This document shows, piece after piece, positions 1 to 8,416 of a stretch of DNA of 64,000 nucleotides. Positions within the stretch are counted from its first letter, which is position 1. Each line of letters begins with the position of its first letter. This DNA comes from Rhizobacter sp964253025 (GTDB taxonomy: Bacteria; Pseudomonadota; Gammaproteobacteria; Burkholderiales; Burkholderiaceae_C), in the NCBI RefSeq assembly GCF_964253025.1, contig NZ_CAXUQC020000001.1, forward strand, positions 186,001-250,000, read 5' to 3'. Made by a program: the position numbers and the translations under genes. Below the pieces are notes generated by a model. That model made no database searches and was not told the DNA's origin. It saw nothing but the letters and a program-made list of their open reading frames with translations.

Positions 1-993
1 CGGCTGGCCGTGACGACGAACAATATCACCTACGCCGCGTTCGGCGACACCCCGCACCTGCGCTACTGGAGCTTCTTTCCCACCGGCGCCGAAGGCTGGG
101 GCCACATGCCGGCCTGGGGCTTCGCCGAAGTCGTGCGTTCGACCGTCGACGGCCTGGCCGAAGGCGAGCGCTTCTATGGCTACTGGCCCATCGCGAGCCA
201 CCTGATCGTGCAGCCGGTGCGCGTCGGCGAGCGCGGTTTCTATGACGGCACGCCGCACCGCCTCGACCTCACCTCCGCCTACAACCAGTACCAGCGCACC
301 ACCACCGACGCGGCCTACCGGGCCGAGCTGGAGAACTTCCAGATGCTGCTGCGCCCGTTGTTCATCACCTCCTTCATGCTCGCGGACTTCCTGGAGGACA
401 ACGCGTTCTTCGGCGCCCGCCAGATCGTGTTCTCCAGCGCGTCCAGCAAGACGGCTTATGGCACGGCCTTCTGCCTCGAAGGCCGCGACGTGCAGCGCGT
501 CGGCCTGACCTCTGGCGGCAACCGGGCCTTCGTCGAGGGCCTGGGCTGCTATGGCCGCGCCGTGACCTACGACGAGCTCGAATCGCTCGACCCCGCCGTC
601 CCGACGCTCTATGTCGACTTCTCGGGCGACGCGGCGTTGCGCAGCCGGGTGCACGCCCATTTCGGAGCGTCGCTCGTTCATGACTGCTATGCCGGCTCGG
701 CGCAGACCCATGCCCACATCAGCGAGTCGAAGGTCGCCCTGCCGGGCCCGGCGCCGCAGCCTTACTTCGCGCCGAACCAGATCAGGAAGCGCAACGCGGA
801 CTGGGGCGCGGCCGAGGTGACGCGTCGTTTCAATGCGGCGCAGCTCGCCTTCATCACCCGGGTGAACGACGCCAGCGCGCCGTGGATGAAGGTGCGTGAG
901 CACCGCGGCCTGTCCGCCGCACAGGACCTGGTGGACGCGCTCGGTACCGGCCGGGTCGATCCGAACCTCGGACACGTGGTGGTGCTCGACTGA
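1..993 (+). CDS. DUF2855 family protein (5' end outside the window)
   Basis: The frame is open to the first base, so this is a gene missing its N-terminal part. An in-frame GTG at base 10 is internal, because family members normally have residues ahead of the TNNITYA block seen here. The conserved N-terminal signature TNNITYAAFG followed by RYWSFFP is typical of DUF2855 proteins, which look like remote quinone-oxidoreductase (MDR fold) relatives. A possible nucleotide-binding segment (IVFSSASSKTAYG) lies in the middle. No catalytic residue can be assigned and the substrate is unknown. The next gene is more than 200 bases downstream, so it is probably not in an operon with it. Confidence 0.8.
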   Translation, partial: RLAVTTNNITYAAFGDTPHLRYWSFFPTGAEGWGHMPAWGFAEVVRSTVDGLAEGERFYGYWPIASHLIVQPVRVGERGFYDGTPHRLDLTSAYNQYQRTTTDAAYRAELENFQMLLRPLFITSFMLADFLEDNAFFGARQIVFSSASSKTAYGTAFCLEGRDVQRVGLTSGGNRAFVEGLGCYGRAVTYDELESLDPAVPTLYVDFSGDAALRSRVHAHFGASLVHDCYAGSAQTHAHISESKVALPGPAPQPYFAPNQIRKRNADWGAAEVTRRFNAAQLAFITRVNDASAPWMKVREHRGLSAAQDLVDALGTGRVDPNLGHVVVLD

Positions 994-1196
994 CCCGGCT
1001 GCGGCATCTGCGGCAGGCGTGCGCGGTCCGGCCCGCATGTCCTTGCCGCGGGTGTTGGATTGCGACCGCGTCTGCCCGTGGGGGCTATAAACGACGGAAC
1101 ACCGCATGGTGTCGGAGTCGCCGCCTGTTGCACGCTCCTGCCTGCAGCAGGTGGCCTTTCGCGCCAACCTGCCGTCCCCACCCCGAGAGGAGCACG

Positions 1197-2318
1197 ATGC
1201 CGTCCCCCAATTCATCCAAGCTACGCGAAGTCACGGCCGAGGACAGCGCCGCAGCGCCCGTCGTGCGCGCCATCGACGTCGGCTTCGGCCTGGTCAAGCT
1301 CACCGTGCGCGAAGGCGACGGCGTGGCCATCATGAACTTCCCGTCGATGGCGATCCCGGCCGATGCGAGCGCGGTTCGCTCGCTGGGCACCCGCCGACGC
1401 GACACCTACGATGTGCCCGTCAATGGCGCTCTCTACGAAGTGGGCCGCGACGTCGGGCTCGCGCAAGCCGGCGGCAGCTTCGGTCGCGACGTCACCGACG
1501 AGTTCTACCGCGGCACCATCTACGAAGCTCTCACCAAGGGCGCGCTGCGCTACATGGCCGAAGCGGGCGACACGCGCATCGACGTGCTGGTGCTCGGCCT
1601 GCCGGTCAACCAGTACAACGACGCCAAGCGCCGCGACTACCTGCGCGACCACTACCAGGGCGACATCGACGTCGGCGACGGCAAGACGGTGAGCGTGGCC
1701 AAGGTGGTGGTGCAGGCGCAACCCATGGGCGGGTACGCCGCGCTCGACGATCACCTCGACGAACTGAATGCGGTCATCTCGCGCACGGGTGGCGCCCTCG
1801 AGCCGCTGGCGAGCGGCGAGGTGCTGGACGACCTCTCCGTGCTGATGGTCGATCCGGGCGAGCACACGCTCGACTGGCTGCTCATCCAGCAGGGCTCCAT
1901 CAACCCGCGCGCCAGCGGTGCGGCGTCGGATGCCGGTCGCCATCGCGTGGTGCGGGCGGTCCAGGAATCCCTCGCGGCGGAGGTCGGGCGGCCGCTCGGC
2001 CCGGCGGTGATGCCGCGCATCAACGACGCGCTGCGCAAGAACGCGCCGGTGAAGCTGGCCGGTGTGGCGCACGACCTCGGGCGCTATGAACCCGTGATCA
2101 TGAGCGTCATCGAGGACTCCATCAACCGCATGGTCGATGGCCTGCGCGACGCCCACGAAATCATCGACCTGATCGTGCTCGTGGGTGGCCACCCGGACCG
2201 CTACCGCGACGTGCTGGTCAAGCGATTCCCCGCCATCCCGGTGTTCGTCATGCCCGAGTCCATGGCGGCCAACGTGCGGGGCTTCCAGATGATCGGTGAG
2301 GCGCTGGCCGAAGGCTGA
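1197..2318 (+). CDS. ParM/StbA-like actin-family ATPase
   Basis: A 373-residue protein with the three nucleotide-binding motifs of the actin fold: phosphate-1 (D27, G29, K34 in AIDVGFGLVK), phosphate-2 (D219, G221, T224 in VDPGEHTLDW) and the adenosine motif (VLVGGHPDRY near residue 327). Such ATPases polymerise to push plasmid copies apart in type II partition. The ATG is chosen because GAGAGGAG lies five bases upstream; the frame is open further upstream without a ribosome site. The neighbour 22 bases downstream encodes a small DNA-binding-like protein, matching the parM-parR order. What is odd is the chromosomal location with no replication genes nearby. It could also be a PRTRC-type or repurposed actin-like protein. 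The fold is well supported; the role is inferred. Confidence 0.8.
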   Translation: MPSPNSSKLREVTAEDSAAAPVVRAIDVGFGLVKLTVREGDGVAIMNFPSMAIPADASAVRSLGTRRRDTYDVPVNGALYEVGRDVGLAQAGGSFGRDVTDEFYRGTIYEALTKGALRYMAEAGDTRIDVLVLGLPVNQYNDAKRRDYLRDHYQGDIDVGDGKTVSVAKVVVQAQPMGGYAALDDHLDELNAVISRTGGALEPLASGEVLDDLSVLMVDPGEHTLDWLLIQQGSINPRASGAASDAGRHRVVRAVQESLAAEVGRPLGPAVMPRINDALRKNAPVKLAGVAHDLGRYEPVIMSVIEDSINRMVDGLRDAHEIIDLIVLVGGHPDRYRDVLVKRFPAIPVFVMPESMAANVRGFQMIGEALAEG

Positions 2319-2340
2319 GCTTCGGCCCCCGCAGCCGCGC

Positions 2341-3042
2341 ATGCCCACCATTCGCCTGGAGTTCGACGTCGACAGCGAGCTCTACCCGGAGCTCCACGCC
2401 GCCTTGTCGCGGCTCGGCAGCACGCGGGCGCGCGGCGAGCGCATGCGTCAGCTCGCGGCGGCCGGCCTCGTGTGGGAGAACGTCCGCATCCACGGGGCTT
2501 CAGCCATCGGTCCGAGCGCGCCGCCGGAAATGCCCACCGACGTCCCCCCACGCCGAAGCCCCGCCCCGGGCCGTGCCGAACGGTCGCCGCCGGCGGAGCG
2601 ACGCAGCACGTCCCGCACCCGATCGGCTCCCGCCGCGCCCGTCGCTGCGGCTGACGACCGAGGCGATCCGCACTTTGTCGACCTGGCCATCGACGCCGTG
2701 CCTGCGCCCCCCGCAACCGAACGTCGCCGCGCCCGTGCGGCGCCTCGCCTGGGCGACTATGTCGAGCGCGAGTTGCCCGTGTTGCTCGACATCGTCGCGG
2801 AGGCGGCCGACGGGTCCGATGACGAGGCGCGCTCCCTCCGGGTGGGTGCACCTGAGTCTGGAACCGATCGCACTGCCTCAGGCGCCGATGCGCCGGACGG
2901 GTCCGTGGCGCAGGCAGCGCTCCACGAGGCGCCGCTCGTGCCTGCCGATGGCGCAACGCACCTGCCGGCCCTGGCACTGAAGCCGGCCTCTCGCTCGCGC
3001 TTGATGCGCATGAAGGAGAAAGGCTTGTTCAAGAACGGCTGA
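2341..3042 (+). CDS. Putative ParR/StbB-like adaptor with N-terminal ribbon-helix-helix-like segment
   Basis: A 233-residue protein of no clearly recognised family. Residues 3-10 form a short strand (TIRLEFDV), followed by two predicted helices with a turn between them (to about residue 43), which is the layout of a ribbon-helix-helix DNA-binding domain. The middle (about 55-200) is low-complexity, rich in Pro, Arg and Ala, and probably disordered. The last 17 residues are basic and amphipathic (LMRMKEKGLFKNG). In known ParR proteins an RHH domain binds parC and a C-terminal peptide caps the ParM filament, and this architecture and gene order fit that model. Assignment rests on context and secondary-structure pattern, not on sequence identity. 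It begins 22 bases after the actin-like gene, so it is probably cotranscribed. Confidence 0.6.
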   Translation: MPTIRLEFDVDSELYPELHAALSRLGSTRARGERMRQLAAAGLVWENVRIHGASAIGPSAPPEMPTDVPPRRSPAPGRAERSPPAERRSTSRTRSAPAAPVAAADDRGDPHFVDLAIDAVPAPPATERRRARAAPRLGDYVERELPVLLDIVAEAADGSDDEARSLRVGAPESGTDRTASGADAPDGSVAQAALHEAPLVPADGATHLPALALKPASRSRLMRMKEKGLFKNG

Positions 3043-3103
3043 ACCCGTGAGGATCGCCGATTGCTGCGGGGACTTGTTCCGAACAACTCCGAGGAGTGAT
3101 CTC

Positions 3104-3895
3104 ATGTCTTCCATGTCCCGTTCCCTCGCGGTCGTGACCGGTGCGTCGTCCGGCATCGGCCTCGAACTTGCGCGACTGGCCGCCGACCACGGCCATGATC
3201 TCGTCATCGTCGCCGACCAGGGCCCGCTCGAAGGTGCGGCCGTGTCCTTGCGTTCTTCGGGCGTGGCCGTCGAACCGCTCGCCGCCGACCTGGCGACGCA
3301 GGCGGGTGTCGACGCGCTCATGGCCCTGATCGGCAATCGACCCGTTGAAGTCCTGATGGCCAACGCAGGCCACGGCCTGGGCGGCGCGTTTCTCGATCAG
3401 GACTTCACGGCCGCCCGCCACGTCATCGACACGAACATCACCGGCACGCTCGATCTGATCCACCGCGTCGGCGGGCGCATGCGATCCGCCGGGCGGGGCC
3501 GGATCCTCATCACGGGCTCCATTGCGGGCCTGATGCCGGGTGCGTTCCAGGCCGTCTACAACGCCAGCAAGGCCTTCATCGACTCCTTCGCCTATGCGCT
3601 GCGCAACGAGTTGAAGGACACGGGTGTCACCGTGACCTGCCTGATGCCGGGCCCGACGGACACCGATTTCTTCGAACGCGCCGGGCTCACCGACACCAAG
3701 ATGGGCGCCAGCGAGCACAAGCAGGATGCGGCCGAAGTGGCGCGCATCGGGTTCCAGGCCATGCTTGACGGCGAGAGCGATGTGGTCGCCGGCTGGAAGA
3801 ACAAGCTTACGGCCGCGATGGCCCACGTGACGCCCGATGAGGTGCTGGCCGAACAGCACCGCCGCATGACCGAACCCGGATCCGCGAGGCGCTGA
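3104..3895 (+). CDS. Short-chain dehydrogenase/reductase (SDR)
   Basis: A 263-residue cytoplasmic NAD(P)-dependent oxidoreductase of the classical SDR family. Visible motifs are the cofactor glycine motif TGASSGIG (about residues 12-19), the NAG motif in LMANAGHG, the catalytic serine in ITGSIAG and the active-site YNASK. The family's PG motif follows as MPGPTDT. The start has GAGGAG eight bases upstream; the earlier in-frame ATG has none. Length is normal for the family. The substrate cannot be predicted. It follows the ParR-like gene by 61 bases on the same strand and may be transcribed separately. Confidence 0.88.
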   Translation: MSSMSRSLAVVTGASSGIGLELARLAADHGHDLVIVADQGPLEGAAVSLRSSGVAVEPLAADLATQAGVDALMALIGNRPVEVLMANAGHGLGGAFLDQDFTAARHVIDTNITGTLDLIHRVGGRMRSAGRGRILITGSIAGLMPGAFQAVYNASKAFIDSFAYALRNELKDTGVTVTCLMPGPTDTDFFERAGLTDTKMGASEHKQDAAEVARIGFQAMLDGESDVVAGWKNKLTAAMAHVTPDEVLAEQHRRMTEPGSARR

Positions 3896-3973
3896 CCCCG
3901 TGACAACGCCGTTGACGTCGTTCCATGGCCGGCGTCGCGGCACATCAGGTCACGTGCCTGGGAAGGCCTCGGC

Positions 3974-5341
3974 ATGACGGTCGCGCTGTGGGCCATCGTC
4001 GCGGGACTGTTGCTGATCGTCATGGCGATCTCCACCAGCCTGCTCAACCGCTTGCCGATCAGTCGCGCGATCCTGTACCTGCTGGTGGGCGTGGCCATCA
4101 GCCCCATCGGCTTCGGGTGGCTGCGCATCAGCTTCACTGACAACGCGGGCCTGATCGAAGGCGTGGCCGAGGTGGTGGTACTGGCGTCGCTGTTCACTTC
4201 CGGCCTGAAGCTCCGGGCGCCGCTCACCACGCGCCGGTGGACACGGCCGTTGCGCCTGGCCAGCGTGTCAATGGTGGTCACCGTGCTGCTCATCACGCTC
4301 GTCGGCGTGGGGCTTCTCGGTCTGTCGCTCGGTGCAGCCGTCCTGCTGGGCGCCATCCTTGCGCCGACCGACCCGGTGCTTGCGGCCGACGTCCAGGTGG
4401 CCAACGCGCATGACCGGGATGAGCTGCGATTCGCGCTCACGGGCGAAGGTGGCCTGAACGACGGCACGGCGTTCCCCGTGGTCATGCTGGGCCTCGGCCT
4501 GCTCGGACTGCACTCTCTCGGGGACGCGGGCTGGCGCTGGGTGGCGGTGGATGTCGTCTGGGCGGTCAGCGCCGGCATCGCCTGTGGTGCGGCGGTGGGC
4601 CATGGCGTGGGGGCTCTGGTGCTCTACCTGCGCAGAATCCACAAGCATGCGCTCGGGCTGGACAACTTCATCGGCCTCGGGGTCATCGCGCTCTCCTACG
4701 GCGTGGCGGTGGCCGCGCATGCCTACGGCTTCCTGGCGGTCTTTGCCGCCGGCGTCGCCTTTCGTCAGATCGAACGTCGGCACAGCCTTCGTCACCCTGC
4801 CGCCACCGCGGCGGCCACCGGCGCATCGAAGGTCGCCACGGCGGCGGGCGTGGCGGCCGTGGCCGAAGAGGGCAACCCGGCGGCCACCCTCGACGCGCTG
4901 GCGACGGATGACACGCAGGCCGCGGGCTTCATGGCCCACGCCGTGCTCACCTTCAACGAGCAGATCGAGCACCTGGGCGAGATGGTCGCCGTGGTGATGC
5001 TCGGCGCCTTGCTCTGGACAGTCGACTGGTATGACGTGCCCTGGTTTTTTGCCATCGCCATGCTCATCGTCGTCCGGCCGGTGGCAGTGCTGATCGGCCT
5101 TGCCGGATCGGCGTCCACGCCCGTGCAGTCCGGCTTCATCGGCTGGTTCGGCATCAAGGGAATCGGTTCGCTCTACTACCTCGCCTATGCCTGTGACCAC
5201 GGGCTCGAGGAACCGCTCGCCACCAGCCTGGTCGCATTGACCTTGTCGACGGTGGTGCTCTCGAACGTGTTGCACGGCGTGTCGGTCACGCCGCTCATGC
5301 GAACCTATGCGAGCCTCATCGCCCGGGGACGGTCAGGGTGA
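3974..5341 (+). CDS. CPA1-type Na+(cation)/H+ antiporter
   Basis: A 455-residue inner-membrane protein with about a dozen hydrophobic segments. The core signature GAILAPTDPVLAADVQ and the downstream GEGGLNDGTAF are characteristic of NhaP-like CPA1 antiporters; the paired Asp residues in that region belong to the ion-binding site of the family. A hydrophilic Ala-rich loop at roughly residues 275-315 separates the N- and C-terminal transmembrane bundles and is longer than in many homologues. GGAAGG seven bases before the ATG supports the start. The gene converges on the hybrid kinase and overlaps its last codons by nine bases. Ion specificity (Na+, K+) cannot be read from the sequence. Confidence 0.88.
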   Translation: MTVALWAIVAGLLLIVMAISTSLLNRLPISRAILYLLVGVAISPIGFGWLRISFTDNAGLIEGVAEVVVLASLFTSGLKLRAPLTTRRWTRPLRLASVSMVVTVLLITLVGVGLLGLSLGAAVLLGAILAPTDPVLAADVQVANAHDRDELRFALTGEGGLNDGTAFPVVMLGLGLLGLHSLGDAGWRWVAVDVVWAVSAGIACGAAVGHGVGALVLYLRRIHKHALGLDNFIGLGVIALSYGVAVAAHAYGFLAVFAAGVAFRQIERRHSLRHPAATAAATGASKVATAAGVAAVAEEGNPAATLDALATDDTQAAGFMAHAVLTFNEQIEHLGEMVAVVMLGALLWTVDWYDVPWFFAIAMLIVVRPVAVLIGLAGSASTPVQSGFIGWFGIKGIGSLYYLAYACDHGLEEPLATSLVALTLSTVVLSNVLHGVSVTPLMRTYASLIARGRSG

Positions 5342-7357
5342 GGACAGGGCGGTCTCGGCCAGGCGCCGCGCCAGAAGGTCATCGAGCACCGTCGGGTCCA
5401 AGGGCTTGGTGAGATGGGCGTCGAAGCCGGCGGCCAGCGCCCGCTCGCGGTCCTGCGCCTGGCTCCATCCCGTGGCCGCGACCAGCAGCGGCGCAGCGCC
5501 CCAGGGGGCAGCGCGCAACGTGCGGGCCACCTCATAGCCATTGAGCCCGGGCATGCCGATGTCGAGCACCAGCACGTCAGGACGCACCTTCTCCGCCAAG
5601 GCCACCGCCTGGGCCCCGTCGTGGGCCGTATGGACGACATGCCCCTGCAGGCGCAGCAGCTCGGCCAGCATCAGGCAGGCATCGCGGTTGTCATCCGCGA
5701 GCACCATCACGAGCGGCGAGGATGCCGAGAGGGGGCCGGTGGTCTTCGCGCGATCCGCTGGCACGGTGGCATCCGCGCTCACTCCGACCGGCACCCAGAC
5801 GTCGAACCGTGAACCGCGGCCCTCGCCTTCGCTGGCGGCCGAGACAGCGCCGCCGTGCAGTTCCACCAGCGCCTTGACGAGCGCCAGACCGATGCCCAGA
5901 CCGCCCTCCGAACGGTCAAGAGCCGCCTTGTCCTGCGCGAACATGACGAAGAGGTTCTGCTGCGCTCGCGGCGACAAGCCGATGCCGTTGTCGGTGACCA
6001 CGAAGTGCGCCCGCTCCCCGTCGACCGACGCCTCGACGGTGATGCGGCCGCCGGGATCGGTGTACTTGACGGCGTTGCCCAGCAGGTTGGTCAGGATTTG
6101 CGCCATCCGCACCGGATCGACGATCACGTGGCGGCCGCCGTCGGCGAGACTGCGATCCAGGGCGTGACCCTTCGCCTGCGCGAGGGGGCGGACGGCTTCC
6201 AGGGCCACGTCCACCACGCTGTCGATCGACACGGCCTCCTTCCTGAGCAGCAGCCGGCCCTGCGTGATGCGGGCAATGTCGATCAGGTCGTCCAGCAGGC
6301 GCGACATGTGCACCACCTGGCGCAGGATGATGCCGGTGGCCTGCTCCCGCTTGGCCTCGGCGACCCCTGGCCGGGCCAGCAGGTGCGCAGCCGTGCGAAT
6401 GGGTGCCAGGGGGTTGCGCAACTCGTGCGCGAGCGTGGCCAGGAACTCGTCCTTGTTGCGATCGGCCTGCCGCAGCGCCTCCTGGGCACGGTACTGCTCG
6501 GTGACGTCGTTCCCCTGCACGAACACGCCCTGCACCGCGCCCTCGGCGTCGCGCAGCGGCTGGTACATGAAGTCGACATGGCGGAGCACCGGCGGGCCTC
6601 CGTCGGGGTGGTTGACGAGCACCTCCACGGAACGCCCGACGTCGGCCACGCCGGTTCGGAGTACTTCATCCAGCCGCGCGGCGAAGCCCTGCTCGACGAT
6701 TTCGGGCAAGGCACGGGCGAGCGGCAGGCCGATGAGCGGGCGGTTGCCGGTGACGTCCAGGTAGGCCGCATTGGCCATCTCAAACACATGTTCAGGTCCC
6801 TTGACCACGGCCGCGAACCCCGGGGCTTGATCGAAGAGGCCTTGCAACCATTCCTCCCGCGCACGCAGGTGGCGCTCCGCGAGCACCATGCGGGTGGTCT
6901 CCGTGCACGCGCAGTAGATGCCGGCGTTCTGACCTGCTTCGTCGATCACCGGCGACCATGAAAAGGTGAACCAGGTGTCCTCATCGTAGCCATGCCGCCG
7001 CATGCGCAGCGGCAGGTTCTCCATGTAGAACGCCTCACCGCCGAGTGCCCGCAGGGTGAGGGGATGCAGGTCATCATGGATCTCGGCCCAGATCTCGAGG
7101 AACGGGCGCCCCAGGCCGCGGGGGTGCTTGTCGCCCATGATCTGGGCGTAGGCATCGTTGTACAGCGTGTTCAACGAGGGGCCCCAGGCCACGAACATCG
7201 GGAAGGCCGAGCCGAGCATCAGCTGCACGATGGACCGCAGCGATTGGGGCCAGTCGCGCGGCGAGCCCAGTTCGGACCGCGACCAGTCGTGCTGGCGCAT
7301 CAGCGCGGCCAGGCGCGACGCCCCGGCCATGAATGCGAGTTCGGAATCGTCCTCCAT
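5333..7357 (-). CDS. Hybrid sensor histidine kinase (PAS-PAS-HisKA-HATPase-REC)
   Basis: A 674-residue kinase with no obvious membrane segment, so a cytoplasmic sensor. Order: PAS-like domain (about 45-155), second PAS domain (about 170-290), HisKA with phospho-acceptor H311 in LAHELRNPL, HATPase with N-box (GNAVKYT, near 427), G1 (DNGIG, 456-460) and G2 (GGLGIGL, 485-491), then a C-terminal receiver (about 548-665) with acidic pair near D555-D556 and phospho-acceptor D599 in LVLDIGMPG. The receiver closely resembles the stand-alone receiver near 34.1 kb, including a shared LLVAATGW segment. No DNA-binding partner is adjacent on the same strand. The signal is unknown. Confidence 0.9.
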   Translation of the reverse strand: MEDDSELAFMAGASRLAALMRQHDWSRSELGSPRDWPQSLRSIVQLMLGSAFPMFVAWGPSLNTLYNDAYAQIMGDKHPRGLGRPFLEIWAEIHDDLHPLTLRALGGEAFYMENLPLRMRRHGYDEDTWFTFSWSPVIDEAGQNAGIYCACTETTRMVLAERHLRAREEWLQGLFDQAPGFAAVVKGPEHVFEMANAAYLDVTGNRPLIGLPLARALPEIVEQGFAARLDEVLRTGVADVGRSVEVLVNHPDGGPPVLRHVDFMYQPLRDAEGAVQGVFVQGNDVTEQYRAQEALRQADRNKDEFLATLAHELRNPLAPIRTAAHLLARPGVAEAKREQATGIILRQVVHMSRLLDDLIDIARITQGRLLLRKEAVSIDSVVDVALEAVRPLAQAKGHALDRSLADGGRHVIVDPVRMAQILTNLLGNAVKYTDPGGRITVEASVDGERAHFVVTDNGIGLSPRAQQNLFVMFAQDKAALDRSEGGLGIGLALVKALVELHGGAVSAASEGEGRGSRFDVWVPVGVSADATVPADRAKTTGPLSASSPLVMVLADDNRDACLMLAELLRLQGHVVHTAHDGAQAVALAEKVRPDVLVLDIGMPGLNGYEVARTLRAAPWGAAPLLVAATGWSQAQDRERALAAGFDAHLTKPLDPTVLDDLLARRLAETALSSP

Positions 7358-7450
7358 CGGCCAAGTTTAAGCGTCGGGAACCTGCCCCGCCATTTCGACT
7401 GGCCCCAGGACGCCCAGGGACAACCGGGGGCCACGACCTTCAGGTGGCGA

Positions 7451-7945
7451 TCAGGGCGGAAGGGCCGGGCTGTCGAGGAGCTGGCGAACCTTCATGCCGA
7501 GCTTGGCCTGGCCGTACGGCTTGGCGAGTACCTCGTAGGGCGGTGGCGCATCCCGGTCCATGCCGTTGCGTGACGAACCCGACGTCAGCAGCACCCGCAG
7601 GCCGGGCTGCAGGCGCTGCGCGGCGTGCGCCAGCGTCGTGCCGTCGTCGCCGGAGGCGGTGACCAGGGGCAGCACGAGCAGGTGGAACCGTTCGCCCTGC
7701 GCCAGGAGGTCCAGCGCGTCACGGCCGTCGAGGCACCAGCGGGCCGAATGCCCGAGGTCGGAGAGCATGGTGGCGGAGATGGCCGCGAGGTGCGGTCGCT
7801 CGTCGACGATGAGTACGCGTTCGCGTCCACGGATGGGCGAGGAGCGCGGCCGCGACAACGCTGGCGGGCGTCGCGCGCTGCCTGCCGTGAAGCAGAAGCG
7901 CTCGGGCTGCATCAGCGCCACGGGCATGTCGGAGTTGGTCAGCAT
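7451..7945 (-). CDS. Degenerate receiver-domain (pseudo-receiver) protein
   Basis: A 164-residue protein whose residues 43-158 follow the response-regulator receiver fold. The acidic pair (D49, E50 in LIVDERPH), the conserved Thr/Ser after strand 4 (LLTSGS) and the lysine (K142 in AKPYG) are present. The phospho-acceptor aspartate is missing: the end of strand 3 reads LLVLPLV, with Pro93 where Asp belongs. It is therefore unlikely to be phosphorylated normally. The start was set at the ATG behind GGAGAG; a longer open frame upstream runs through the next gene in the wrong frame. It lies 93 bases downstream of the hybrid kinase start, on the same strand. There is no output domain. Confidence 0.72.
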   Translation of the reverse strand: MLTNSDMPVALMQPERFCFTAGSARRPPALSRPRSSPIRGRERVLIVDERPHLAAISATMLSDLGHSARWCLDGRDALDLLAQGERFHLLVLPLVTASGDDGTTLAHAAQRLQPGLRVLLTSGSSRNGMDRDAPPPYEVLAKPYGQAKLGMKVRQLLDSPALPP

Positions 7946-7958
7946 GGAGGCTCTCCGC

Positions 7959-8393
7959 TCAATCCTTGTGGCGACCATGCTTGTCCCCGTGCTTGTTGCC
8001 ATGGCGATCGTCGTCACCCCGGTCCCGGCCCTTGCCCCGGCCGCCGTGCTTGTCGCCGTGGCCGTGGCGCTCTTCGTAGCGGTCCCTGACCCATTCCTCG
8101 CGCACGAAGTACACCGGCCGGCCGCAGGCGTCGTAGCGGGCGCAGTGCTTGTCCCACTTCTTCTGGTGGCCGGGCGGCACATACAGGTACAGCGGCTCGT
8201 GGCGAACCCGGGCCGGCATCACGATGATCGGCTCGGGGTACACCACCATCGGCGGCGGATGGTTGCCGATGTCGATGCGGCCATAGACCCCCGGCTGCTG
8301 GATGCCGATGGACACCCCCACCGAGGTCTGCGCTTGCGCGACCGAATGAGCCGCGCCGGCGGCGACAAGAAGAACGAGGGCGGAGTACTGCAT
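7959..8393 (-). CDS. Small exported protein with His/Lys/Asp-rich tail
   Basis: A 144-residue protein with a Sec signal peptide (hydrophobic residues about 4-18, cleavage likely after AQA near residue 22). The mature part starts with VGVSIGIQQPGVYG and contains conserved-looking Tyr/Pro segments (PLYLYVPPGHQ, CGRPVYFV) typical of small hypothetical exported proteins in Burkholderiales. The last 35-40 residues are a repetitive run of His, Gly, Lys and Asp that could bind metal. Function is unknown. It lies 13 bases ahead of the pseudo-receiver gene on the same strand, so they may be cotranscribed. Confidence 0.72.
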   Translation of the reverse strand: MQYSALVLLVAAGAAHSVAQAQTSVGVSIGIQQPGVYGRIDIGNHPPPMVVYPEPIIVMPARVRHEPLYLYVPPGHQKKWDKHCARYDACGRPVYFVREEWVRDRYEERHGHGDKHGGRGKGRDRGDDDRHGNKHGDKHGRHKD

Positions 8394-8416
8394 GGGGTGG
8401 CCGGTGTGAAAGGTGA

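Noticed and set aside
1055..1091. TTGGAT/TTGCGA with TATAAA as a promoter for the actin-like gene
   Set aside because: The spacing is 20-25 bases, outside the normal range, although TATAAA alone could be a -10.
999..1151. Possible parC iterons upstream of the actin-like gene (CTGCGGCA twice, and CCTGC/GCAGG dyad)
   Set aside because: Only two direct copies and one short dyad are present; that is not enough for a centromere array.
1221..2351. A 376-codon frame antisense to the actin-like gene
   Set aside because: Product is His/Val/Arg-rich shadow sequence without any family pattern, and the sense frame has all actin motifs and a ribosome site.
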